From contig JACKMT010000001.1 of the NCBI GenBank assembly GCA_024235255.1, positions 682,001 to 746,000 of the forward strand: DNA of 64,000 nt. The letters are read 5' to 3'. The notes below the pieces were generated by a model. That model had not been told where the DNA came from. It saw only the letters and a program-made list of their open reading frames with translations, and did not search any database. Shown here piece after piece: positions 17,995-28,402 of the stretch. The translations under genes and the position numbers were made by a program. Every line of letters begins with the position of its first letter. Positions within the stretch are counted from its first letter, which is position 1. Source of the stretch: Chromatiaceae bacterium (GTDB lineage: Bacteria > Pseudomonadota > Gammaproteobacteria > Chromatiales > Chromatiaceae).

Positions 17995-18424
17995 GCCACT
18001 CAGCGCGCAACGCGGTCGGCTCCCTTTTGGAGTGCAGGCGCAGAGGGTACTGACCTGAATGAGCCTTATTTAGTTGGCGTCCGGAAAATGCGATTTCCCG
18101 GTTTCTTCATTTTCAACGACTTATCGTCATGGAAAATATCGGCACATCTTAAACCGATACAGGTTGTTTCTGGAGGAAACGTCAGTGGCAGGGATGCCAC
18201 TGTCGAGCCTACATGGACGTATTTACGGCGTTTTCCGGAAGAAATGACCTTTGTCGGCAAGTTGAATGCTCGACGATTGTCGTTAAGTAAGTGCCATTCG
18301 GTACTGACCCCATTTCATCAATTATGACAGAATAAGCGACTGTTTCGGCGGTCCGGCCGTGCAGACATTGTCTGGCACAGCTGGCTGCCGCCTCTTTTGT
18401 TTAAATATCGGAATCCAGAAATCC
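17995..18424. other. 430-base non-coding stretch with repeat-like block
   Basis: No gene seen. Around 18160-18250 is a block reading GGCAGGGATGCCACTG ... CATGGACGTATTTACGGCG. This type of phrase is familiar from dispersed intergenic repeats of gammaproteobacteria; a genome-wide search would be needed to show that here. Two overlapping frames of 65-80 codons at 18066-18327 look spurious. Confidence 0.4.
18183..18202. repeat. short perfect hairpin in intergenic repeat-like block
   Basis: CAGTGGCA, loop GGGA, TGCCACTG: a perfect 8-bp stem with a 4-base loop, upstream of ettA. Confidence 0.45.
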
Positions 18425-20092
<1,668 letters not shown>

Positions 20093-20181
20093 GACCGAGC
20101 TGCCAGGTTCAAGGCACTAGGAGCTAGAACCTAAAACCCGGCACCTGAATTCTGGCAACCCGACGAAGTAAAAATGAAAGC

Positions 20182-21024
20182 ATGGCAAACGCTGAAAAAT
20201 TGTTAAAAAGAGCCGGGTTGCTGCTGACTCGAATGGAGCGATTGCTGGCACCCGCGGCAGCGGCGACAGACTGGAACCACATCGCCTTCCGCTGGCGGCG
20301 CGGACAAGGGCTGCAGCCTGTTGCTCATCCGCATCTGATCCCGTTGGAGAGTCTGCTCTGCATGGAGCCGCAGAAGCAGGAGATCGTCCGCAACACCCGC
20401 CAGTTCGTGGTGGGAAGAAGCGCCAACAATGTACTGCTGTGGGGCTCCCGCGGTACCGGCAAGTCGTCGCTGATCAAAGCGGTACTGCACGGATTTGCAG
20501 ATCGCGGGCTGCGTCTGGTGGAGGTGGAGAAAGCGGATCTGATCGATCTGCCGGATATCGTGGACCGGTTCTACGGCCGTCCCGAACGTTTCATCCTGTT
20601 CTGCGACGACCTCTCATTCGAAGCCGACGATGCCAGCTACAAATCGCTGAAGGCGGTGCTCGACGGTTCGATTGCCGCGCCGCCTGAAAATGTGCTGATC
20701 TACGCCACTTCTAACCGCCGCCACCTGTTGCCCGAGTCGATGCGGGAGAATCAGGAGACGCGGATGGTGGAGGGTGAAATTCACCCCAGTGAAGGGGTCG
20801 AGGAGAAGATTTCCCTTTCAGAGCGGTTCGGCCTCTGGCTCTCCTTCTACCCGTTCAACCAGGAGGAGTACCTGCGTATCGTAGACCACTGGCTGGCAAC
20901 GCTGGGCGCGCGCACAACAACGGACGAGGCGACCCGTGCAGCGGCGCTGCAGTGGGCACTGAAACGCGGCTCGCGCAGCGGCCGGGTGGCGCTGCAGTTC
21001 GCCCGCGACTGGGCCGGACGCTGA
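20182..21024 (+). CDS. DUF815 AAA+ family ATPase
   Basis: 280 residues. Walker A GSRGTGKSS at about 88-96, acidic Walker B-like segment FILFCDDLSFE near 140, sensor-like ATSNRRHL near 180, and the C-terminal YPFNQEEYLRIVDHWL typical of DUF815. No signal or membrane segment. These ATPases are MoxR/AAA-like in architecture, but their substrate is unknown. The TGA is two bases from the GTG of a vWA protein, so the pair is co-translated; an AAA ATPase with a vWA partner recalls the MoxR/vWA and RavA/ViaA pairs that remodel proteins or insert metals. That comparison is inference. Confidence 0.87.
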   Translation: MANAEKLLKRAGLLLTRMERLLAPAAAATDWNHIAFRWRRGQGLQPVAHPHLIPLESLLCMEPQKQEIVRNTRQFVVGRSANNVLLWGSRGTGKSSLIKAVLHGFADRGLRLVEVEKADLIDLPDIVDRFYGRPERFILFCDDLSFEADDASYKSLKAVLDGSIAAPPENVLIYATSNRRHLLPESMRENQETRMVEGEIHPSEGVEEKISLSERFGLWLSFYPFNQEEYLRIVDHWLATLGARTTTDEATRAAALQWALKRGSRSGRVALQFARDWAGR

Positions 21025-21026
21025 TC

Positions 21027-21734
21027 GTGGAAAAAGATAAGCTCCCGCGCAAATCCAGCCGCGCCGAGGTCGACGCTTTTCTAAGCAAGGTCGCCGCCAC
21101 GCCGTCGGCAACAAAGTCAGGGGAACGCGGCCGGTTGATATTCGCAATGGACGCCACCGCAAGCCGGGAGCCGACCTGGGATCACGCCTGCCACCTGCAG
21201 GCGCAGATGTTTGAAGCCACCGAAAAACTGGGCGGAGTGGCGATCCAGCTCTGTTACTATCGCGGTTACCAGGAGTTTCATGCCGGCGACTGGCTTACCA
21301 ATGCTGCGGACCTGAAGCGCCGCATGACCGCGGTGCACTGTCTGGGCGGGCATACGCAGATCGAAAAAGTGCTCCGGCATGCGCTCGGTGAGAGCGGGAG
21401 AGAACGGGTCAATGCGCTGGTATTCGTGGGCGACTGCATGGAGGAGGAGGTCGACCGGCTTTGCCAGGTTGCGGGAGAGCTGGGGCTGCACGGGGTACCG
21501 GCCTTCATGTTTCACGAAGGCGGCGAAGCGCGGGCAAAGTCCGCTTTTCAACAGATCGCCCGGCTGACCAAAGGCGCCTACTGCCCGTTTGACGCCGGCA
21601 GCGCACAGCAGCTGCGCGACCTGCTCTCCGCCGTCGCTGTCTACGCCGCCGGCGGGCGCCGCGCGCTGGAGGATTTTGGTAAAAACCGCGGCGAAGCAAT
21701 CAAACTGCTCACCCGCCAGATCACCAATCGGTAG
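21027..21734 (+). CDS. von Willebrand factor A domain protein partner of the DUF815 ATPase
   Basis: 235 residues from a GTG two bases after the DUF815 stop, inside a GGACGCTGATC context without a strong ribosome site, which suggests translational coupling. The MIDAS motif DATAS at 42-46 follows the strand RLIFAM; further Rossmann-like strands are VNALVFVGDCMEE and VPAFMFHEGG. No membrane segment or signal peptide. Metal-dependent vWA domains act as adaptors that present substrates. The same frame is open into the DUF815 gene, but only the part after 21027 is protein-like in this frame. Confidence 0.82.
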   Translation: MEKDKLPRKSSRAEVDAFLSKVAATPSATKSGERGRLIFAMDATASREPTWDHACHLQAQMFEATEKLGGVAIQLCYYRGYQEFHAGDWLTNAADLKRRMTAVHCLGGHTQIEKVLRHALGESGRERVNALVFVGDCMEEEVDRLCQVAGELGLHGVPAFMFHEGGEARAKSAFQQIARLTKGAYCPFDAGSAQQLRDLLSAVAVYAAGGRRALEDFGKNRGEAIKLLTRQITNR

Positions 21735-21803
21735 CGATTCGGTATACTTAGGCAGGATACCGAGAGATCCACTTTTGCCCTTTGTCCGGACAACCCACAC
21801 ATC

Positions 21804-22541
21804 GTGCGCACTCTGATCATCCTCGCGGCCGCTATCCTGCTCTATCTGCTGCTGTTTCGCTGGTTCGCACGGCAGCCGAAGAAAACCCGCATCCAGGCAG
21901 TGATGGTAATCGCTGCTGTCATCCTGGTCGGGCTGGCCGCGGCCGGCCGCCTGAATTGGGTATTCGCGCTGTTTGGCGCCATGCTGCCGTTTGTGCAGCG
22001 CCTGCTTTCGCTGCTCAGTTACGTGCCCCTGCTGCAGCGGCTCTATCGCCAGATCAGCACCGCTTCCTCGATGCATGGCGGCAAACCCTCAGCCGGTCAG
22101 CAGTCAAAAGTCGAAACCCGTTTCCTCAGATTGATTCTGGATCACGACAGCGGCGAGATGAGCGGTCAGGTGCTTGACGGTCAATTCAGCGGCAGCACGC
22201 TTGAGCAGCTTGCGCTGGAGCAGCTGTTGATCCTGCTGCAGGAGTGCCGGCAAGACCGGGAATCGGTACAACTGCTGGAGGCCTATCTCGACCGGGTGCA
22301 CGGCGAGGCGTGGCGTGCGCAGACACAGGCCGGTGCGGAGAGTGGCAGCGCCGGGTTTTCCGATCAGATGACCCAAAGCGAAGCCTACGAGATCCTGGGA
22401 CTTACAGCGGGTGCCAGCCGGGAGCAGATCAAAAGCGCGCACCGCAGATTGATACAAAAACTGCATCCGGATCGCGGCGGCTCGACCTATCTCGCCTGGA
22501 AAATCAATCAGGCGAAAGCCCTGCTGCTGGAAGAAGAGTAG
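21804..22541 (+). CDS. membrane-anchored J-domain (DnaJ/Tim14-like) protein
   Basis: 245 residues starting at GTG 21804. Two hydrophobic helices (ILAAAILLYLLLF and VMVIAAVILVGLAAA) lie at the N-terminus, then a TerB-like cytosolic region (DHDSGEMSGQVLDG) and a C-terminal J-domain EAYEILGLTAGASREQIKSA ending HRRLIQKLHPDRGGS with the HPD triad at 221-223. The architecture resembles DjlA and mitochondrial Tim14. It would stimulate DnaK at the membrane. It follows the vWA gene by 69 bases and may belong to the same transcript. Confidence 0.88.
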   Translation: MRTLIILAAAILLYLLLFRWFARQPKKTRIQAVMVIAAVILVGLAAAGRLNWVFALFGAMLPFVQRLLSLLSYVPLLQRLYRQISTASSMHGGKPSAGQQSKVETRFLRLILDHDSGEMSGQVLDGQFSGSTLEQLALEQLLILLQECRQDRESVQLLEAYLDRVHGEAWRAQTQAGAESGSAGFSDQMTQSEAYEILGLTAGASREQIKSAHRRLIQKLHPDRGGSTYLAWKINQAKALLLEEE

Positions 22542-22565
22542 CGGCTATCCGGGGCCGGAATCCTG

Positions 22566-22865
22566 TCAGCGGGCAATTCCCTCGATGGCGACGATTCTTG
22601 ATGTGGTATGGCGCTGCCGGAGCTCCTTGAACGGTTTGTACTCGGCTGAATTGTAGAATGCCAGCAGATCCCCCATACTCGGAAATTCGATGATCACCAA
22701 CCGCTTGGGACGCCAGTCGCCCTCCAGCACCTCGGTCGAACCACCCCTTGCCCGATAGGTGCCTCCGTAGTGAGAAGCGATATCAGGAATCACATCCAAA
22801 TAGTTGCTGGACTGGTATTTTTCCATATCTGATGCCAATATATCAGCAATAAAGAAAGCCGGCAC
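22566..22865 (-). CDS. DUF1330 family protein
   Basis: 99 residues from a GTG at 22863-22865 with GGGAGGAG five bases upstream, which decides the start over a TTG inside that ribosome site. Small ferredoxin-like alpha/beta barrel family: PAFFIADI at the start, a central ARGGSTEVLEGDWRPKR and the signature IIEFPSMGDLLAFYNS. Function of the family is not established. It lies 45 bases beyond the adenine deaminase stop on the same strand and may be co-transcribed with it. Confidence 0.88.
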   Translation of the reverse strand: MPAFFIADILASDMEKYQSSNYLDVIPDIASHYGGTYRARGGSTEVLEGDWRPKRLVIIEFPSMGDLLAFYNSAEYKPFKELRQRHTTSRIVAIEGIAR

Positions 22866-22910
22866 GTTAACTCCTCCCAAAAGTCTGTCAACAGATTGCG
22901 GATGCGCTAA

Positions 22911-24554
22911 TCATACAGTGAGATCGACAAACTCAAAGCGCCTGCCATCGAACAGCCCGCGGTCGCTGAGCTTCAGTTCGGGTATCACCAGCAGCGCCAT
23001 AAATGATAGCGTCATATAGGGCGCGCTCAAACCTGAACCGAGCCTCTTCGCGCTTTCATCAAGCCGCGCATATTGGCGCCCCACGCTGTCACCATCTTCA
23101 TCGCTCATGATACCCGCAATCGGAAGCGGCAGAATCTCCGTTGCGCTTCCGGCGCTGAGCGCAATGCCCCCTTGGTGGTCAATGACACTGTTGACCACCC
23201 GGCAGATCGATTCGGGATCGGCACCGACTGCGACGATATTGTGGGAGTCATGTGCCACGCTGGAGGCGATGGCACCCTGTTTCAGACCAAAACCCTGGAT
23301 AAATGCCACAGCCGGCTTGCAATGCCGGTAACGATTGACCACACAGAGCTGCAGAATATCCCGTTCCAGGTCGGCCGTCACCACGCCCTCCGAACTTTTC
23401 GGCGCCAGGACCTTCTCACTGGTGACCAGCGAACCATCTTTTACACAAATCACCCGGATCTGTTTGCCTGTCGACGGCACCCTCAGATCGGCAGGGGCAA
23501 TGGTGCGGGCCCGGAAAACGTTGATCGGCGTAACCGGCACCCGCGGCAACAGCACCTCTCCCTCTCTCGCCACCAACTCACCGTTGAGCCATACACGAGT
23601 CGCTTTGAAACCGACGAGATCGGCGACCTCCACCGCATCCATCGGGTCACCGGCCTGCAACCGCCCGACGGGGAGCCGATAGTGCTCGATCGGGTTGGTG
23701 CAGGCACAGCGCAGCACATCGAACAGCGAATGGCCCCTGGCCACAGCGCGCACCACTAACTCATTGATGTGCCCCCTGAGCAGATCGTCCGGGTGCTTGT
23801 CGTCACTGCACAGCATCACCTGTCCGGGGCACTCAGTTATCAGCGGATGCAGCGTATCGAAGTTCCGTGCGGCCGACCCTTCGCGGATCAGCACCCACAT
23901 GCCGGCCCGGATCTTATCCCTGGCTTCCCGCAGGGAGAAGCACTCATGATCGGTCGATATTCCGGCGTTCACGTAGGCTGCGGCCTGGTCACCGACCAGC
24001 CCCGGCGCATGCCCATCCACTGGAAAACCCAGGCGTTGCGCCAGTTTTATCTTAGATATAACTTCAGGATCATGCGCTAACACACCGGGATAGTTCATCA
24101 TTTCTGACAAACAACAAACTTCGGGTTGGTACAGCAACTGTTCGATCTCGGCACAGCCCAGTGCACCGTTTGCAGTTTCAAAAGGCGTCGCGGGCACGCA
24201 GGACGGTGCGCCGAAAAACGCCTTGAAAGGTGTTTGTCGGGCATTTTCGAGCATAAACCGAACACCGTCGACACCCATGACGTTGGCGATCTCGTGCGGA
24301 TCGGAGACCACTGCCAGGGTGCCGTGGCGCAGTGCGATGCGCCCGAACTCCGCCGGCATCAGCATGGCGCTCTCAATGTGGACATGGGCGTCAATGAATC
24401 CGGGAATCAGGTATCCCAGCCCTGCCTGCAGATCTCCCAAATGTCGGACTTCGGTTATTCTGCCATCCTGCCAGACCACCTCTGCCCGGTATATCGAGCA
24501 CTGTTCGAGTGAAACATAGTTGACCTCCCGCATTCCGCTTCCGCTCTTCATCAT
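22911..24554 (-). CDS. ade: adenine deaminase
   Basis: 547 residues, amidohydrolase fold. Metal-binding HVHIES after PGFID near residue 58, DGHAPGL and STDHECFS for further ligands, CSDDKHPDD with the catalytic Asp, and the C-terminal Ade domain (SVAHDSHNIVAVG, GGIALS). It converts adenine to hypoxanthine plus ammonia in the cytoplasm. The start may be either of two adjacent ATGs at 24552-24554 or 24549-24551. It is divergent from a BMP-type ABC transporter operon, which suggests uptake and deamination of purines as one salvage unit. Confidence 0.94.
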   Translation of the reverse strand: MMKSGSGMREVNYVSLEQCSIYRAEVVWQDGRITEVRHLGDLQAGLGYLIPGFIDAHVHIESAMLMPAEFGRIALRHGTLAVVSDPHEIANVMGVDGVRFMLENARQTPFKAFFGAPSCVPATPFETANGALGCAEIEQLLYQPEVCCLSEMMNYPGVLAHDPEVISKIKLAQRLGFPVDGHAPGLVGDQAAAYVNAGISTDHECFSLREARDKIRAGMWVLIREGSAARNFDTLHPLITECPGQVMLCSDDKHPDDLLRGHINELVVRAVARGHSLFDVLRCACTNPIEHYRLPVGRLQAGDPMDAVEVADLVGFKATRVWLNGELVAREGEVLLPRVPVTPINVFRARTIAPADLRVPSTGKQIRVICVKDGSLVTSEKVLAPKSSEGVVTADLERDILQLCVVNRYRHCKPAVAFIQGFGLKQGAIASSVAHDSHNIVAVGADPESICRVVNSVIDHQGGIALSAGSATEILPLPIAGIMSDEDGDSVGRQYARLDESAKRLGSGLSAPYMTLSFMALLVIPELKLSDRGLFDGRRFEFVDLTV

Positions 24555-24619
24555 TTACCGTTCTCTGATTCAATCGTGTCTATTTCTAACGGAAAGCCTG
24601 CGTCGTTTTGGATCCCGGC

Positions 24620-24648
24620 TTGATTCTTCCGGATACGAAGATTATAAC
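24620..24648 (+). promoter_or_regulatory. sigma-70 promoter of the BMP transporter operon
   Basis: TTGATT (24620-24625), 17-base spacer, TATAAC (24643-24648). It lies 72 bases before the ATG of the binding-protein gene in the divergent region shared with ade. Confidence 0.5.
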
Positions 24649-24719
24649 AACCCGCTTCCCTGCCGGTGGTGTGATTTGAATTTTTGCAGTCAATCTTTCA
24701 AGTAAATAGTGAGGAAATT

Positions 24720-25907
24720 ATGAGATTTCGTGTACGAGCCTTTCTCGGATGGGCCACGTTGGCAGCGATCTGCCTGCTTAACGTTCCTGCCGTTTTCGGC
24801 AGTGACAAAGCTGAGCTGACTTTCGGTATGCTGCTGGTCGGTCCCTACAACGATCACGGCTGGAGCCAGGCGCATTACGAAGGCGGCCGCTATGTCGAGG
24901 CGAAGCTTCCCGGCAGCAAAATGATCTATATCGACAAAGTGAACCCCGCTGACCGGCCCGGACTGACGATTCCGGCAGTCGTCGATGAGCTGGTGGATAA
25001 AGGCGCGCAGCTGATCATCGGCAATTCGGATGATATGAAAGACGGCATGCGGGAAGCTGCCAGTCAGCATCCTGAAATCCACTTCCTCCACATCTCCGGC
25101 GACGACGTACTGACCGGCAATGCCCCGCCGAACCTGAGCAACCTGATGGGACGGATGGAGTACGGCAAGATGATTGCCGGTTTCGCCGCCGGCCTGACAA
25201 CAAAAGATGGCCGGGTCGCCTACCTGGGCCCGCTGATCAATGAAGAGACGCGCCGCCTGGCGGCATCTGCCTACCTGGGCGCGCGCCATGCATGGACTGT
25301 GGTTCGCGGCATGCCGGCCGAAACGTTTAAATTCAGAGTCTCCTGGATCGGCTTCTGGTTCAATATTCCCGGCGTTACCGCCGATCCCAGCCAGGTGGCG
25401 CGCAATTTCTTCGACACCGGGTATGACGTCATACTGTCCGGCATCGACACCAATGAAGCGTTGATCGTAGCCAACCAGCAGCGCAAAGAGGGTAAAGCGG
25501 TCTATGCCCTGCCCTACGACTTCATCGGCAGCTGTAACAGCGCGCCCGAGGCCTGCCTCGGCGTGCCCTACTACAACTGGGGCCCCGACTACACCAGAAT
25601 CGCCAAATCGGTGATCAACGGCAGCTGGAATCAGGCGTGGACCTGGAGCGGTCCGAACTGGGAGGCGATCAACGACGCGGACAGCAGTGCCATCGGATTT
25701 ATCATCGGGGATGCGCTGAGCCAAGCCAACCGGGAGCAGCTGAAGGCCTTCATCGCCGATCTCGGCAGCGGCAAGCTCAATCTGTTCACCGGCCCGCTCA
25801 GCTACCAGGACGGTTCGGACTATCTGAAAGCCGGTGAAATCGCGACCGACAGACAGGTCTGGTACCTGAAACAGCTGCTGCAGGGGATGGAGGGAGCCAG
25901 TAAATAG
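24720..25907 (+). CDS. BMP-family ABC transporter substrate-binding protein (purine/nucleoside type)
   Basis: 395 residues from the ATG at 24720 with GAGG seven bases upstream. N-terminal signal peptide (charged RFRVRAF, hydrophobic GWATLAAICLLNVPAVFG) with probable signal peptidase I cleavage and no lipobox cysteine, so a soluble periplasmic protein. The mature protein opens with the family phrase LTFGMLLVGPYNDHGWSQAH and has ILSGIDTNEALIVANQ and YALPYDFIGSC. BMP/PnrA proteins bind purine nucleosides or related bases. Cysteines in GSCNSAPEACLG may form a disulfide. First gene of a four-gene operon. Confidence 0.92.
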   Translation: MRFRVRAFLGWATLAAICLLNVPAVFGSDKAELTFGMLLVGPYNDHGWSQAHYEGGRYVEAKLPGSKMIYIDKVNPADRPGLTIPAVVDELVDKGAQLIIGNSDDMKDGMREAASQHPEIHFLHISGDDVLTGNAPPNLSNLMGRMEYGKMIAGFAAGLTTKDGRVAYLGPLINEETRRLAASAYLGARHAWTVVRGMPAETFKFRVSWIGFWFNIPGVTADPSQVARNFFDTGYDVILSGIDTNEALIVANQQRKEGKAVYALPYDFIGSCNSAPEACLGVPYYNWGPDYTRIAKSVINGSWNQAWTWSGPNWEAINDADSSAIGFIIGDALSQANREQLKAFIADLGSGKLNLFTGPLSYQDGSDYLKAGEIATDRQVWYLKQLLQGMEGASK

Positions 25908-25916
25908 ACCTCATTC

Positions 25917-27362
25917 ATGCAAATCGAACTGCAGCAGATCCAGAAAAGTTTTGGTCGGGTCGATGTTCTGAAAGGTGTAGACCTGAAGGTCGAAGCCGGC
26001 ACCATTCATGGTCTGGTGGGTGAAAACGGGGCCGGGAAAAGCACGCTGATGAAAATTCTGACCGGCTACCTCAGCCGGTCGGGCGGTAGCATATTGATCG
26101 ACGGCCAGGAAGCAAATTACAACGATCCGGCTGCGGCTGCCAAGTTGGGCATCGGCATGCTCTATCAGGAGCCGCAGGATTTTCCGCCGCTGACGGTGCT
26201 GGACAACTTCATCGTCGGACGCGACAACCACCCGGACAACCGCCGGGAGTGGCAACAGAGGCGGCTGGATGAACTCAGCGATCAGGTTCGCTTTCAGCTG
26301 CGCGGCGATGACCTACTGGAGCGACTAACGGTCGGTGAGCGGCAACAGCTTGAGTTCCTGCGGTTGTTGGGGCGCGATGCCAAGCTGCTGATTCTGGACG
26401 AACCTACCACCGGCATCTCCGACCGGCAGAAAGAGCGGCTGTTCGCCGCGTTGCAGCAGATCCGGGACCAGGGACGAACGATTCTGCTGGTATCGCACAA
26501 GCTGGAGGAGATCGCGGCACTCTGCAGCCGCGTTACCGTATTACGCCACGGAATGGTGACCGGTGAGGAGTGCGCGCCTTTCCATATTCCCCGCCTACTC
26601 GAACTGATGTTCGACAAAGCACCCGTCAACAGTGTGCAAAACCGCCCGCAGGCGACCGGCAAGGCGTTGCTGACATTTGAAAATATCTCTGCCAACGGTG
26701 AACGCACCGGGCTCAACGCCTGCAGCTGCACGATTCATCGGGGGGAGATTGTCGGACTTGCCGGCCTGTCCGGCAGCGGACAAGGGCTTTTTCTAAGACT
26801 TGCCGCGGCGCTGAAGCGGCCGCTCGAGGGCCAAATCAGGTTTCACGGTACCACCCTCAATGGCCGGGACCACCGCACGGTGAAGCGGCTAGGCGGCTGT
26901 TTCCTACCCGCCAACCGGCTTGAAGAGGGGCTGATAGCGGGATTCACGCTGGTCGATCACTTCACTTTGGCGATGAGTTGCAGTGAAAGCACCGCACGTG
27001 TAGCGGCATCGGCGGCTATTAAGAAGTTCAATATTCGCGGCACACCGGACACCTTGGTCGAATCGCTCTCCGGCGGCAACCAGCAACGCCTGCTGCTGGC
27101 GCTGATTCCCGAAGATGCCAACCTGGTGCTGTTGGAGAATCCAACCCGCGGCCTGGACCTAGCCTCTGCCGAGTGGGTTTGGAGCTATCTGCGCAGCCAA
27201 TACAGTAGCCGGGGTACGGTGGTATTCAGCTCGGCCGAGCTGGAGGAGATGCTGGAGGTTGCCGACCGCATTCTGGTCTTCTTTGACGGCCGTGTGGTGC
27301 GTGATCTACCGATCGGGCAGGTGGTCTACCGGGATGTGGCAGCGGCGATGACCGGATACTGA
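25917..27362 (+). CDS. BMP-type ABC transporter, double ATP-binding protein
   Basis: 481 residues with two ATPase domains, as in sugar (CUT2) and nucleoside (YufO/NupA-like) importers. The first has Walker A GENGAGKST, signature region LTVGERQQLEFLRLL and Walker B LILDEPTTGIS. The second has a degenerate Walker A (GLSGSGQG), an intact LSGGNQQRLLLALI signature and LVLLENPTRGLD, so the two sites are asymmetric, which is usual for this class. It energises import through the two permeases that follow. Start codon is nine bases after the binding-protein stop. Confidence 0.93.
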   Translation: MQIELQQIQKSFGRVDVLKGVDLKVEAGTIHGLVGENGAGKSTLMKILTGYLSRSGGSILIDGQEANYNDPAAAAKLGIGMLYQEPQDFPPLTVLDNFIVGRDNHPDNRREWQQRRLDELSDQVRFQLRGDDLLERLTVGERQQLEFLRLLGRDAKLLILDEPTTGISDRQKERLFAALQQIRDQGRTILLVSHKLEEIAALCSRVTVLRHGMVTGEECAPFHIPRLLELMFDKAPVNSVQNRPQATGKALLTFENISANGERTGLNACSCTIHRGEIVGLAGLSGSGQGLFLRLAAALKRPLEGQIRFHGTTLNGRDHRTVKRLGGCFLPANRLEEGLIAGFTLVDHFTLAMSCSESTARVAASAAIKKFNIRGTPDTLVESLSGGNQQRLLLALIPEDANLVLLENPTRGLDLASAEWVWSYLRSQYSSRGTVVFSSAELEEMLEVADRILVFFDGRVVRDLPIGQVVYRDVAAAMTGY

Positions 27363-27367
27363 ACCGC

Positions 27368-28402
27368 ATGCAGAATCTGAAGCAACACCTGATCGACACC
27401 CTGCTCATCCTCGCTATCGCGGGGCCGTTCACCAGCCTGCTGCTGGCTCTGGTGGGGGCCTCCCCGGCAGATGCCTTTGGCCACCTGTTCAGTGGATCTT
27501 TTGGCTCCTGGTCTAAATTTTCACGCGTACTGAACGTCTGGATCCCGCTTACACTCTGCAGCCTCGGCCTGCTCTACGCCTTCAGGAGCGGATTATGGAA
27601 TATCGGCGTTGAGGGACAGTTGGTGCTTGGCGCAGTCGGCACGGCAGGGGTGCTGCGGCTGGGCGTGGATGCGGCATCGCCGCTGCTTGTTCTTATGCTT
27701 GCGTTGCTTGCCGGCGCCCTGCTGGGTTCACTCTGGGCGCTGCTCGCAGGCTGGCTGAAAATCAAGGGCGGTGTGCATGAGATATTCGCCGGCCTAGGCC
27801 TCAATTTCGTCGCCATGGGCATCATTCTATGGCTGATTTTCGGACCCTGGAAAAGGCCCGGAATCGCCTCCATGAGCGGCACCGAACCCTTTCCGAGAGA
27901 ACTCTGGTTCCCCATGCTGGAGGGGTGGCGGGTATCGCCTTTTGCGCTGGCACTGGCGCTGGCCGCAATAGTAATCACCGCCTGGGTGCTCAATCACAGC
28001 CGCTTCGGCCTCAATCTCAAAGCGGTCGGTCACAACCCACGCGCCGTCTTGCTTTACGGACTCTCTCCGCAAACTTATCTGTTGACCGCCATCATTATCT
28101 CCGGTGCGCTGGCCGGTCTGGCCGGGGGAGTACAGGTCAGCGCCATCTATCACCGCCTGATCCCTGCCATATCCAGCGGCTATGGCTACCTCAGCCTGCT
28201 GGTGGTCATGCTGGCAAATTTCAGACTGCTGCCGATTCCGTTGATCGCACTCTTTTTTGCGGCGCTGAATGTGGGCAGCATTCAACTGCCGATGATGATG
28301 CAGCTCGACTCATCGCTCGCCGGTGTGATCCAGGGGGCCTGTGTATTGAGTGCGCTGCTGGTATTCGGTCTGCGGCGGCTGAAAAAGGGAGCGGATGGAT
28401 GA
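27368..28402 (+). CDS. BMP-type ABC transporter permease 1
   Basis: 344 residues, very hydrophobic with about eight to ten membrane helices and the family block SGLWNIGVEGQLVLGAVG near residue 75 plus KIKGGVHEIFAGLGLNF and GHNPRAVLLYGLS. This is the YufP/NupB-like inner membrane permease that pairs with a second, shorter permease. It starts five bases after the ATPase gene and its stop overlaps the next start (ATGA), showing a tightly packed operon. Confidence 0.93.
   Translation: MQNLKQHLIDTLLILAIAGPFTSLLLALVGASPADAFGHLFSGSFGSWSKFSRVLNVWIPLTLCSLGLLYAFRSGLWNIGVEGQLVLGAVGTAGVLRLGVDAASPLLVLMLALLAGALLGSLWALLAGWLKIKGGVHEIFAGLGLNFVAMGIILWLIFGPWKRPGIASMSGTEPFPRELWFPMLEGWRVSPFALALALAAIVITAWVLNHSRFGLNLKAVGHNPRAVLLYGLSPQTYLLTAIIISGALAGLAGGVQVSAIYHRLIPAISSGYGYLSLLVVMLANFRLLPIPLIALFFAALNVGSIQLPMMMQLDSSLAGVIQGACVLSALLVFGLRRLKKGADG

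Noticed and set aside
18088..18327. 79-codon frame before ettA
   Set aside because: Overlaps a repeat-like block and an equally long antisense frame; no protein character.
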